A stretch of DNA of 6,056 bases from Thermoplasmatota archaeon. GTDB lineage: Archaea > Thermoplasmatota > E2 > DHVEG-1. The position numbers were made by a program, and so were the translations under genes. Positions 1 through 5,941 of this stretch are shown here, piece after piece; within the stretch, counting starts at the first letter, position 1, and every line of letters starts with the position of its first letter. The DNA lies in the NCBI GenBank assembly GCA_030615845.1, contig JAUWYM010000057.1, positions 1 to 6,056 of the forward strand, given 5' to 3'. Below the pieces are notes generated by a model. The model made no database searches. It worked only from the letters and a program-made list of their open reading frames with translations, and was not told where the DNA came from.

Positions 1-189
1 CAGGTTCCTGTGGAGCAGGGTTGGGATAAAGAAGAGTTTCTTTCTCATACTTGTATGAAAGCAGGGCTTTTACCAGATGCTTGGTTTGATGAAAACATAA
101 AGATTTTCAAATTTAGCGGGCAGATATTCACTGAGATCGAGCCGAATGGAAAAATTAAGGAGAAAAACCTCGATGGATCTGACAATTGA
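1..189 (+). CDS. AMMECR1-family protein, C-terminal fragment
   Basis: This is the 3' end of a gene that enters from the left edge, read in frame 1 for 62 codons to TGA at 187-189. The peptide holds the characteristic C-terminal AMMECR1 (PF01871) stretch: a [20 protein letters not shown] segment, then a DAWFD segment and a [12 protein letters not shown] strand. The family's HxCxKAGLPPDxW pattern is clear. AMMECR1 proteins are small, soluble and widespread in archaea and eukaryotes, and their biochemical role is not settled, so none is assigned here. The last 17 nt overlap the start of the dihydroorotase gene, so the two are probably co-transcribed and perhaps translationally coupled. The tail after the conserved part (about ten polar residues) looks non-conserved. 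The N-terminal two thirds lie outside the window. Confidence 0.85.
   Translation, partial: QVPVEQGWDKEEFLSHTCMKAGLLPDAWFDENIKIFKFSGQIFTEIEPNGKIKEKNLDGSDN
157..162 (+). promoter_or_regulatory. Shine-Dalgarno site for dihydroorotase
   Basis: AAGGAG lies 10 nt before the ATG at 173. It decides the start of the dihydroorotase against an in-frame ATG at 146, which has no comparable site and would add nine residues not expected in the family. It sits inside the end of the AMMECR1-family gene. Confidence 0.65.
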
Positions 190-1465
190 AGGCAACGCCT
201 ACCTCAATGGAACTTTTGAAAAACGTTGCATCGGCATCGAACAAGGTAAAATATCGGCTATTAAAAAAATACTCAAAGGCGATGAACACCTCAATTTTGG
301 TAGAAAGCTGATTCTTCCTGCAGGCATTGATATTCATGTTCATTTCCGCGATCCTGGTTTTGTCTACAAAGAGGATTTTTCAACTGGTTCACAGGCCGCA
401 GCTTTTGGAGGCATCACCTGTGTTTTTGATATGCCGAATACAAAACCGCAAACAACTACTGTGCAAACGATTTCAGAAAAGATAAGAACTGCAAAAAAGA
501 AGAGTTTTGTTGATTTTGGAGCATATGTTGCAATTGACGATGAAAACATCAAATACATAAATGGAATGTCAAAACATTGTAGCGGTTTTAAAATATTTTT
601 AGGAAGCACGACTGATTCCTTGCAGCTAAGTGAACAGAAATTAAAAGAAGCCATATATGCGGTAAACCAGGCAAATAAAATCACGTTAATTCATGCTGAA
701 AATGAGCAATGTCTCAGGGAACATAAGGAAGTAGAACATAATCTTAAAGATCATATTCGCTGCCGTCCTTCAGAATGTGAAGAAAAATCCATTAAAGATG
801 TTTTAGATGCATGTAGAGATGTTTCTTCTAAAATACATATTTGTCATTTGTCGTCCTGCGAAGGCTTTGAGCTTTTAAGAAAAAAACCTAAAAGCGTTAG
901 TGTTGGTGTAACACCGCATCATCTTTTTTTTGATGTCGGAAGTATAAACTCTAAGCAGACGTTGTACAAGGTTAACCCTCCCATTAGGTCAAATCTTGAC
1001 AGAGAAACGCTTTGGTATGGCGTTAAAAATGGTTTTATCGATGTTTTAGAGTCAGACCATGCACCTCACACCTTGGAGGAAAAGGAAGTTGATTTTGATA
1101 ATGCCCCTTCTGGACTGCCGGGTGTTGAAACCATGTATCCATTATTTTTAGCTGAGGTGAAAAAAAACCATCTGAGTTTTGCTCGATTGATTTCTCTTCT
1201 CTGCGAGCGACCAGCAGAGCTTATGAACATTCCAAAAGGTAAAATTGAAGTTGGACGAGATGCCGATTTCATCGTCATTGATTACAAAGAGACAACTACT
1301 GTTAAATCAGAAAACCTTCATTCGAAATGCGGGTGGACTCCTTTTGAAGGCATGTCTACGATTTTTCCCGGTGACGTATTTTTACGAGGCGAAAGAATCA
1401 TTGAAGAACACCAACTTACATCCAGTTCAGGCCTTGGAAACAATGTTGCTTCTGGTGTTCAGTAA
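173..1465 (+). CDS. pyrC: Dihydroorotase, type I (archaeal)
   Basis: Catalyses reversible cyclisation of N-carbamoyl-aspartate to dihydroorotate, the third step of cytosolic pyrimidine synthesis. From the ATG at 173 it has 430 residues, normal for type I enzymes. The amidohydrolase metal motifs run in order: [10 protein letters not shown] (residues 53-62; His55, His57 metal ligands, Arg59 substrate), an MPNT segment (87-90), GFKIFLGS with Lys140 at the carboxylated-lysine position, LIHAEN (His174), HICHLSS (His225), and VLESDHAPH (291-299) with catalytic Asp295. [11 protein letters not shown] (310-320) is the substrate-binding loop, and [10 protein letters not shown] (361-370) is the C-terminal beta-sandwich signature. 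All expected catalytic residues are present. Metal assignments come from family knowledge. Related amidohydrolases (hydantoinase, allantoinase) share the fold, but the HFRDPG, DHAPH and SGLPGVET set favours dihydroorotase. The start overlaps the upstream gene by 17 nt. Confidence 0.95.
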   Translation: MDLTIEGNAYLNGTFEKRCIGIEQGKISAIKKILKGDEHLNFGRKLILPAGIDIHVHFRDPGFVYKEDFSTGSQAAAFGGITCVFDMPNTKPQTTTVQTISEKIRTAKKKSFVDFGAYVAIDDENIKYINGMSKHCSGFKIFLGSTTDSLQLSEQKLKEAIYAVNQANKITLIHAENEQCLREHKEVEHNLKDHIRCRPSECEEKSIKDVLDACRDVSSKIHICHLSSCEGFELLRKKPKSVSVGVTPHHLFFDVGSINSKQTLYKVNPPIRSNLDRETLWYGVKNGFIDVLESDHAPHTLEEKEVDFDNAPSGLPGVETMYPLFLAEVKKNHLSFARLISLLCERPAELMNIPKGKIEVGRDADFIVIDYKETTTVKSENLHSKCGWTPFEGMSTIFPGDVFLRGERIIEEHQLTSSSGLGNNVASGVQ

Positions 1466-1466
1466 G

Positions 1467-1473
1467 TATATAA
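1467..1473 (+). promoter_or_regulatory. Possible TATA-like element before the DUF368 gene
   Basis: TATATAA directly follows the dihydroorotase stop codon, in the longest gap (102 nt) of the + strand series. An archaeal TATA box here would place transcription start near 1495-1500, leaving a leader of about 70 nt before the ATG at 1568. The surrounding DNA is AT-rich and such strings arise by chance, so this is only a candidate for an internal promoter. Confidence 0.25.
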
Positions 1474-1567
1474 TGGATTTATTTAATACCCTCTCTTCGG
1501 TGGACATCTGAAACAATCGAAAAAGAAAACATCTGAATTTTCCCTCCTGTTTTTAAAAGGACTGTTT

Positions 1568-2425
1568 ATGGGTGCGGCAGACATTATCCCTGGAGTATCA
1601 GGCGGTACTGTTGCGCTTATCACAGGAATATATGAACGACTCATCGATGCAATAAAATCAGTTAATTTGTTGTTTGTTCCTTATTTTTTTAGAGGCTTTG
1701 TTGATAGAAAATATTTCACAAAGGCAAAAGAAAACTTTTTAGGAATTGATTTTAAACTTCTCTTGCCGCTGATAGCAGGAATCGCTGCTGCTTTTCTTTT
1801 GATAGCAAATATGATAGGTCCGTTATATGATAATTATCCAACATATACCTATGCGTTCTTTTTCGGTCTGATCCTCTCGTCGTCTTTTTTTGTTTATGCC
1901 TCTGTTGGAAAGATAAATTTCAGTGTACCTGTTTTTATTTTACTAGGATTCTTGGCAGGGTTTTTTATTGTAGGTTTAGAAGCAGTCCAGGCAACCCATA
2001 CGCTTCCTATCATTTTTTTCTCTGGAGTAATTACTATTTGTGCCATGATTCTACCAGGCATCTCTGGAGCTTTTATTCTTCTATTGCTTGGCCAATATAA
2101 ATTTATGCTGGATATTCTACGAGGCTTTACCTCGCTGGATTTTTCTGGTTTTTCCTATGCTTTATCTTATGTTGCCGGAGGTGTTGTTGGCATACTGGTT
2201 CTTTCACGCATTCTTTCATATCTGATTAAAAACTACCGGATAGCTACGCTTTCTTTTCTGCTTGGTCTGATGCTTGGCGCATTACGAAAACCCGGGGAAT
2301 TAGTAATGAATAATCCCGAAAATATTGCAATAACCGTTGTTTCTGCAGCTACTGGTGTTTTAATTGTGTCCTTATTTGGCTACTATAAATTTTATGCGGA
2401 CAAGAAATCTGCATCTCTCTCATAA
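1568..2425 (+). CDS. DUF368 / PopT-type polyprenyl-phosphate translocase
   Basis: Multi-spanning membrane protein of the DUF368 family (PF04018). Bacterial members (PopT) return undecaprenyl phosphate to the cytoplasmic face of the membrane; an archaeal member would by inference act on a dolichyl-type polyprenyl phosphate used in glycosylation. The two family hallmarks are present: IIPGVSGGT (residues 6-14) near the N-terminus and LPGISGAF (162-169) mid-protein, marking the two related halves. Hydrophobic segments lie near 62-84, 93-113, 117-138, 145-160, 164-177, 196-218, 224-240 and 254-272. The ATG at 1568 has AAAAGGA at 1555-1561 upstream. However, the open frame reaches back to 1487, and the residues just before the ATG read FLKGLF, as seen ahead of this motif in relatives, so the real N-terminus may be about 20 residues longer with a non-ATG start or a sequence error. 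Family call sure, start unsure. Confidence 0.88.
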   Translation: MGAADIIPGVSGGTVALITGIYERLIDAIKSVNLLFVPYFFRGFVDRKYFTKAKENFLGIDFKLLLPLIAGIAAAFLLIANMIGPLYDNYPTYTYAFFFGLILSSSFFVYASVGKINFSVPVFILLGFLAGFFIVGLEAVQATHTLPIIFFSGVITICAMILPGISGAFILLLLGQYKFMLDILRGFTSLDFSGFSYALSYVAGGVVGILVLSRILSYLIKNYRIATLSFLLGLMLGALRKPGELVMNNPENIAITVVSAATGVLIVSLFGYYKFYADKKSASLS

Positions 2426-2474
2426 TTTTTGTATTGATAACATTTTTAACACTCTTCTCATTGACTTTTTTGAA

Positions 2475-3266
2475 ATGGAAGAAGAACTAAAGATATTGGC
2501 TCAGCAGATTGTTAATAAAATTGCTAGAAAAGTAAAAAGAGAATGCAAGCAACATTTTCACGATATGGGTAGGACCGTTGATATAGGTGCTGATGGCACA
2601 CCGACAAAATATGTTGATAAAATTGCAGAAGATGTTGCTATAAAACTTTTGAAGAAGTCTGAAGTCAAGATTAATTTATTGAGTGAGGAGGCAGGTTTTT
2701 TAGATTTTGATGGAAGATACACTTTTGTTTTAGATCCTATTGATGGAACCCGTAATGCATATCGGGGAATACCGTTTTATGCGGTTTCCCTCGCGATAGG
2801 GACATCAAAACTTAGTGATGTTACCTATGGTATCGTGAAGAACATTCCAACAGGTGATGTTTTTCTTGCGGAGAAAGGGTGCGGCGCGTTTCTTAACGGC
2901 AAGCAAATTCAGGTTTGCGACATCCCTACAAAAGATATGGTTTCGTCTCTTACACTTGGAAAAAATTATGATGAGACAACTCTTTCTCTTTCTAAAAAAA
3001 ATATTGTTCGTTCATTTGGGTCAGCATCTCTTGAGATGTGTATGGTTGCTATTGGTGGACTTGATTTTTATGTTTTAGGTAAAGAATATCTTCGCGTGAT
3101 TGATATTGCAGCATCAACGCTTATTGTACGTGAGGCAGGAGGTTTTGTTAGGAATATATCTGGGGAAGAGCTAGATATGAATTTTACTCTTGATGAGAGA
3201 ACAAGTGTTGTTGCAGCCTGTTCAGAAGAGCTGATTTGCAGTATTATTTCCAAGCACAAAAAATAA
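2475..3266 (+). CDS. Inositol monophosphatase / fructose-1,6-bisphosphatase family protein
   Basis: Mg2+-dependent sugar and inositol phosphatase of 263 residues, resembling archaeal dual-function enzymes such as MJ0109. The lithium-sensitive phosphatase motifs are complete: TPTKYVDKIAEDVA (residues 42-55, Asp48), LSEEAG (69-74, Glu71 and Glu72), DPIDGTRNAYRGIP (87-100, with metal-binding Asp87 and Asp90), and VIDIAAS (208-214, Asp210) followed by EAGGFV (220-225). The ATG at 2475 gives the family's usual start; the open frame runs back to 2364 inside the DUF368 gene, but that extension is not family-like. No clear Shine-Dalgarno site precedes it. Substrate cannot be read from sequence: hydrolysis of inositol-1-phosphate (for inositol lipids or osmolytes) and of fructose-1,6-bisphosphate (gluconeogenesis) are both possible. 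The gap from the DUF368 stop is 49 nt; the GGGP synthase follows after 26 nt. Confidence 0.9.
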   Translation: MEEELKILAQQIVNKIARKVKRECKQHFHDMGRTVDIGADGTPTKYVDKIAEDVAIKLLKKSEVKINLLSEEAGFLDFDGRYTFVLDPIDGTRNAYRGIPFYAVSLAIGTSKLSDVTYGIVKNIPTGDVFLAEKGCGAFLNGKQIQVCDIPTKDMVSSLTLGKNYDETTLSLSKKNIVRSFGSASLEMCMVAIGGLDFYVLGKEYLRVIDIAASTLIVREAGGFVRNISGEELDMNFTLDERTSVVAACSEELICSIISKHKK

Positions 3267-3292
3267 ATAGATATGTTGTCCATTCGATATCA

Positions 3293-4030
3293 ATGAATGT
3301 TGGAGATACTATTATCAAACTCGTCAAGAAAAAAAAGTTGCATTTTTCTTTAATTGATCCTGATAAACAGAGCCCAAAAGTAGCAGGTGAAATAGCAAAA
3401 ACAGTGACTGATGCTGGTAGTAGCGCTATAATGGTTGGTGGTTCAACGGTTAGCTCGCAAAAACAAGTTGATGAGACAGTAAAATCAATTAAACAGAATT
3501 CAAGACTTCCTGTTATCTTGTTTCCTTCTGGTGCAAAATTTTTAAGTAAATATGCTGACGCAGTGTTTTTCATGAGTCTTTTAAACTCAAGGAATTTAGA
3601 TTATGTTATCCGGGAACATGTGAAAGGAGCATCTTTTGTGAAACACTCAGGACTTGAGCCAATCTCTATGGGATATGTTATTGTTGAACCCGGGATGGCT
3701 GCCGGTAGGGTAGGCGAGGCTGATTTAATAAAAAAAGACGATATAGAAACAGCAGTTGGCTATGCTCTTGCAGCTCAATATCTAGGAATGAAATTGTTTT
3801 ATCTTGAGGCTGGTTCAGGGGCGCACATTCCCGTTTCCAATATTATTATTAAATTCGTTAAGAAAAACACAGATATTCCCCTTATTGTTGGTGGTGGAAT
3901 ACGGGATGTAAAGACCGCAAGAGAAAAAGCACAAGCTGGGGCAGATATCATCATTACAGGTACTGCACTTGAAAAAGAAAAAAACCCAAAAAAGACGCTA
4001 ACTGAAATAATACAGGCGATTGAGGGATAG
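3293..4030 (+). CDS. Geranylgeranylglyceryl phosphate synthase
   Basis: Joins sn-glycerol-1-phosphate and geranylgeranyl diphosphate in the first committed step of archaeal ether-lipid synthesis. It has 245 residues in the TIM-barrel GGGPS/PcrB family. Visible motifs in order: LIDPDK (residues 20-25, Mg2+ and diphosphate end), MVGGST (47-52), ILFPSG (75-80), SLLNS (95-99), GYVIVEPG (127-134), YLEAGSGA (170-177), VGGGIR (199-204) and ITGTALE (221-227); the glycine-rich loops near the C-terminal ends of the strands form the phosphate site. The length and YLEAGSG motif fit archaeal enzymes rather than the shorter bacterial PcrB heptaprenylglyceryl-phosphate synthases. The ATG at 3293 is chosen because the 19 upstream residues of open frame overlap the previous gene and are not family-like. 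No strong Shine-Dalgarno site is seen. ubiX follows after 7 nt, so co-transcription is likely. Confidence 0.94.
   Translation: MNVGDTIIKLVKKKKLHFSLIDPDKQSPKVAGEIAKTVTDAGSSAIMVGGSTVSSQKQVDETVKSIKQNSRLPVILFPSGAKFLSKYADAVFFMSLLNSRNLDYVIREHVKGASFVKHSGLEPISMGYVIVEPGMAAGRVGEADLIKKDDIETAVGYALAAQYLGMKLFYLEAGSGAHIPVSNIIIKFVKKNTDIPLIVGGGIRDVKTAREKAQAGADIIITGTALEKEKNPKKTLTEIIQAIEG
4022..4027 (+). promoter_or_regulatory. Shine-Dalgarno site for ubiX
   Basis: GAGGGA lies 10 nt before the ATG at 4038, inside the last codons of the GGGP synthase gene. It supports that ATG over an in-frame TTG at 4020 and suggests translational coupling of the two genes. Confidence 0.55.
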
Positions 4031-4037
4031 AATTATT

Positions 4038-4589
4038 ATGAAATATTTGTTAAGCGTTGGGGGGGCATCAGGCAGCATTTATGGAGTGAGAATACTTGAA
4101 GAACTAAAAAAATCAGGAAATGAAGTACATTTAGTTGTATCTGTTGGTGCAAAGAAGATTTTAGAGCATGAGACAACGTATACGTATGAAGATCTAAACA
4201 AAATGGCAGATTTTTCTTATGAAAACAATGATTTATTTGTTGGTCCAGCGAGCGGGTCTTTTCAACTGGATGGAATGATTGTTGCTCCTTGTAGTATGAA
4301 AATGCTCTCTGCTATCGCTAATGGATATGGCGATACACTTACGTCTCGTGCTGCATGTTGTTGCCTCAAAGAGGGGCGAAAACTTGTTCTTGTCATACGT
4401 GAGACGCCATTGGATTTACCTGGAATTAAAAACATGCTTGCTGCAAAACAAAGTGGAACAATAATTCTGCCAGCGATGCCAGGGTTTTATCATAAACCAA
4501 AAACAATAGATGATTTAGTAAATTTTATTGTAGGAAAAGTCTTGGATCAACTTGATATAAAACATTCGCTTTTCAAGAGATGGAAATAA
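4038..4589 (+). CDS. ubiX: Flavin prenyltransferase UbiX
   Basis: Transfers a dimethylallyl group to FMN to form prenylated FMN, the cofactor of UbiD-family (de)carboxylases; soluble flavoprotein of 183 residues, the usual family length. Motifs: GGASGSIYGVRILEEL (residues 8-23, FMN phosphate loop), HLVVSVGA (31-38), the segment around Pro70-Ala71-Ser72-Gly73-Ser74 before DGMIVAPCSMKMLSAIANG (78-96), SRAA (103-106), LKEGRKLVLVIRETPL (110-125), and PAMPGFYHKPKTIDDLVNF (145-163). The catalytic-site serine, arginine, glutamate and tyrosine positions of the family appear intact. Residues 107-109 are Cys-Cys-Cys where relatives usually carry D-V-x, a local oddity. No ubiD partner is in the window. 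Because archaea use a prenyl-FMN-dependent decarboxylase in the modified mevalonate pathway, its place behind GGGP synthase fits an isoprenoid role, which is inference. It ends 3 nt from the convergent guaAA. Confidence 0.93.
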   Translation: MKYLLSVGGASGSIYGVRILEELKKSGNEVHLVVSVGAKKILEHETTYTYEDLNKMADFSYENNDLFVGPASGSFQLDGMIVAPCSMKMLSAIANGYGDTLTSRAACCCLKEGRKLVLVIRETPLDLPGIKNMLAAKQSGTIILPAMPGFYHKPKTIDDLVNFIVGKVLDQLDIKHSLFKRWK

Positions 4590-4592
4590 ATA

Positions 4593-5168
4593 TTATTTCT
4601 TACATAACTTAACAAAATTTTTGAATACCTGTTCACCGTATTCTGTATGCTCAACTTCAGGATGAAACTGCAACCCATACAATGATTTCTTTTTATGTCG
4701 TATTGCCTGTATTTTACAACTTTCACTTTCACCAAGGAGTTCAAAGCCATTAGGTAATACTGTTACTTCATCGTTATGAGATTCCCAGACGATCGACTTC
4801 TTAGCAACTCCTTCAAAAAGCACATCATCTTCTTTAAGTAGTGTAAGTTCTATTTGACCAAATTCTGGTACTTTTGATGGCTTTACTGCTCCTCCAAAAA
4901 ACCGTGCCATAAATTGATGCCCAGCACAGATACCAAGAATTGGGAACTCTGCTTTTTCTAAATATTCAGCACAGTTACCAAGATCACATTCCAATCCTAT
5001 TCTTGGAGCTCCGCCTGAGAGAACTAAACCATCTATCTTCTCATTAGATAAATCTTGAAAAGCAGTTGTATTTGGAACTATTTTTGTATCGACATCAAGA
5101 TATCTAAGAGTTCGCCATTCTCTATGTGTCCATTGTCCACCATTATCTATAACGTATATTCGTACCAT
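4593..5168 (-). CDS. guaAA: GMP synthase, glutamine amidotransferase subunit A
   Basis: Glutaminase half of the archaeal two-subunit GMP synthase; it releases ammonia from glutamine for amination of XMP by the GuaAB subunit. Class I amidotransferase of 191 residues, normal for a stand-alone GuaAA. Visible: VIDNGGQWTH (residues 6-15), DGLVLSGGAPRIG (46-58, oxyanion loop), GICAGHQ (79-85) with nucleophile Cys81, WESHNDEV (128-135), and GLQFHPEVEHTEYG (165-178) with His169 and Glu171 completing the triad. The intact triad argues for an active enzyme. The start is backed by AAGGA on the minus strand (5177-5181), 8 nt before the ATG. It lies 21 nt downstream of guaAB on the same strand, so the two are presumably one transcript. 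Its stop is 3 nt from the stop of ubiX on the other strand. Confidence 0.95.
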   Translation of the reverse strand: MVRIYVIDNGGQWTHREWRTLRYLDVDTKIVPNTTAFQDLSNEKIDGLVLSGGAPRIGLECDLGNCAEYLEKAEFPILGICAGHQFMARFFGGAVKPSKVPEFGQIELTLLKEDDVLFEGVAKKSIVWESHNDEVTVLPNGFELLGESESCKIQAIRHKKKSLYGLQFHPEVEHTEYGEQVFKNFVKLCKK

Positions 5169-5176
5169 TGTGTTTT

Positions 5177-5181
5177 TCCTT
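5177..5181 (-). promoter_or_regulatory. Shine-Dalgarno site for guaAA
   Basis: AAGGA on the minus strand, inside an A-rich stretch in the 21-nt gap between guaAB and guaAA, 8 nt before the guaAA ATG. It supports the assigned start and independent ribosome loading on the second gene of the pair. Confidence 0.5.
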
Positions 5182-5189
5182 TTCTTACT

Positions 5190-5933
5190 TTACTCCCATT
5201 CAACAGTACCTGGCGGCTTATTTGTTACATCATAGACAATTCGATTAATTTTATCTCCTAAGGCATTAGTAATTTTCGTAGAAATAGTATCGAGAACAGT
5301 ATGAGGAATATCACTATATTTACACGTCATCGCATCAACACTTTGCACTGCTCGTATTGCAATTGTATATCCATATGCTCTTTTGTCTCCATGCACGCCA
5401 ACAGTTTTTATAGGAATAAGAACCGCAAAATACTGCCAAGGTTTCTCCATAAGTTTTTTTTCTACAGCATTTTCAATTTCTTTTTCTACAATATTGCAGG
5501 CTTCTCTAACAATTTCTGTTCGTTCTGGCGATGCCTCCCCAATGATTCTAACGGCAAGTCCAGGTCCCGGAAAAGGCTGTTTTTCTGAAACCTCTAAACC
5601 CAGTGCTCTTGCAACTTTCCTTACCTCATCTTTGTAGAGATCCCGAAGCGGCTCTACTAGCTTCAAATGCATAGTTTCAGGAAGTCCACCGACATTATGA
5701 TGAGATTTAATGGTATCTCTTAGTTCATCACCTGATTCAATCCAATCAGGTGCAATTGTACCTTGTACAAGATATTCTATTTTCTCTTTTTTTGCGACTT
5801 TCTCAAATATGCAAATAAATTTTTCACCAATAATTTTACGTTTTTTTTCAGGATCTTCAACACCTTTTAAAGCATCATAAAACTCTTTACTTGCATCAAT
5901 AAATCTAAAATTCAGCCCCATCTCCTTCATCAT
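5190..5933 (-). CDS. guaAB: GMP synthase ATP-pyrophosphatase subunit B, missing its N-terminus
   Basis: Synthetase half of archaeal GMP synthase: it activates XMP with ATP and aminates it with ammonia from GuaAA. The visible 247 residues cover the later part of the ATP-pyrophosphatase domain and the C-terminal dimerisation domain: FIDASKEF (residues 11-18), KRKIIGEKFI (31-40), YLVQGTIAPDWIES (54-67), [12 protein letters not shown] (75-86), FPGPGLAVRI (121-130), KTVGVHGDKRAYGYTIAIR (176-194) and KPPGTVEWE (239-247). Family members have about 305-310 residues and begin with a P-loop of the SGGVDSS type; the first 60 or so residues, including that loop, are absent. The ATG at 5933 is therefore probably an internal methionine: the frame stays open with plausible residues (ILFKK) up to about 5954, where a stop occurs at the edge of an inverted copy of this same gene. 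As written it could not bind ATP. A misassembled end is more likely than a true pseudogene. Confidence 0.9.
   Translation of the reverse strand: MMKEMGLNFRFIDASKEFYDALKGVEDPEKKRKIIGEKFICIFEKVAKKEKIEYLVQGTIAPDWIESGDELRDTIKSHHNVGGLPETMHLKLVEPLRDLYKDEVRKVARALGLEVSEKQPFPGPGLAVRIIGEASPERTEIVREACNIVEKEIENAVEKKLMEKPWQYFAVLIPIKTVGVHGDKRAYGYTIAIRAVQSVDAMTCKYSDIPHTVLDTISTKITNALGDKINRIVYDVTNKPPGTVEWE
5609..5712 (-). repeat. Inverted repeat arm 1 (inside guaAB)
   Basis: The 104 bases here, read on the minus strand, match the last 104 bases of the window read on the plus strand at 99 of 104 positions by direct base-by-base comparison. They encode guaAB residues from about Ile75 to Ala108 of the visible protein. 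Confidence 0.95.
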
Positions 5934-5941
5934 TTTTTTAA

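Noticed and set aside
364..684. 106-residue minus-strand frame inside pyrC
   Set aside because: Antisense shadow of a well-supported dihydroorotase; no recognisable motif or ribosome site.
1245..1511. 88-residue open frame overlapping the end of pyrC
   Set aside because: It lies almost wholly inside pyrC in another frame and shows no family-like motif. Only its last 13 codons, after pyrC, are discussed as a possible DUF368 N-terminus.
2441..2450. T-rich TATA-like string about 28 nt before the IMPase start
   Set aside because: It could suggest a leaderless transcript, but the gap is short and generally AT-rich, so the match is not better than background.
2364..2474. Upstream extension of the IMPase gene into the DUF368 gene
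   Set aside because: The 37 extra residues do not resemble the family N-terminus, whereas the ATG at 2475 gives the normal start and length.
4586..4625. Terminators between the convergent ubiX and guaAA genes
   Set aside because: Only 3 nt separate the stops. Short T-runs exist just beyond on each strand, but they lie inside the opposing gene and no hairpin is evident.
5301..5637. Two overlapping + strand frames opposite guaAB
   Set aside because: They are antisense to highly conserved GuaAB segments and contain no recognisable domain.
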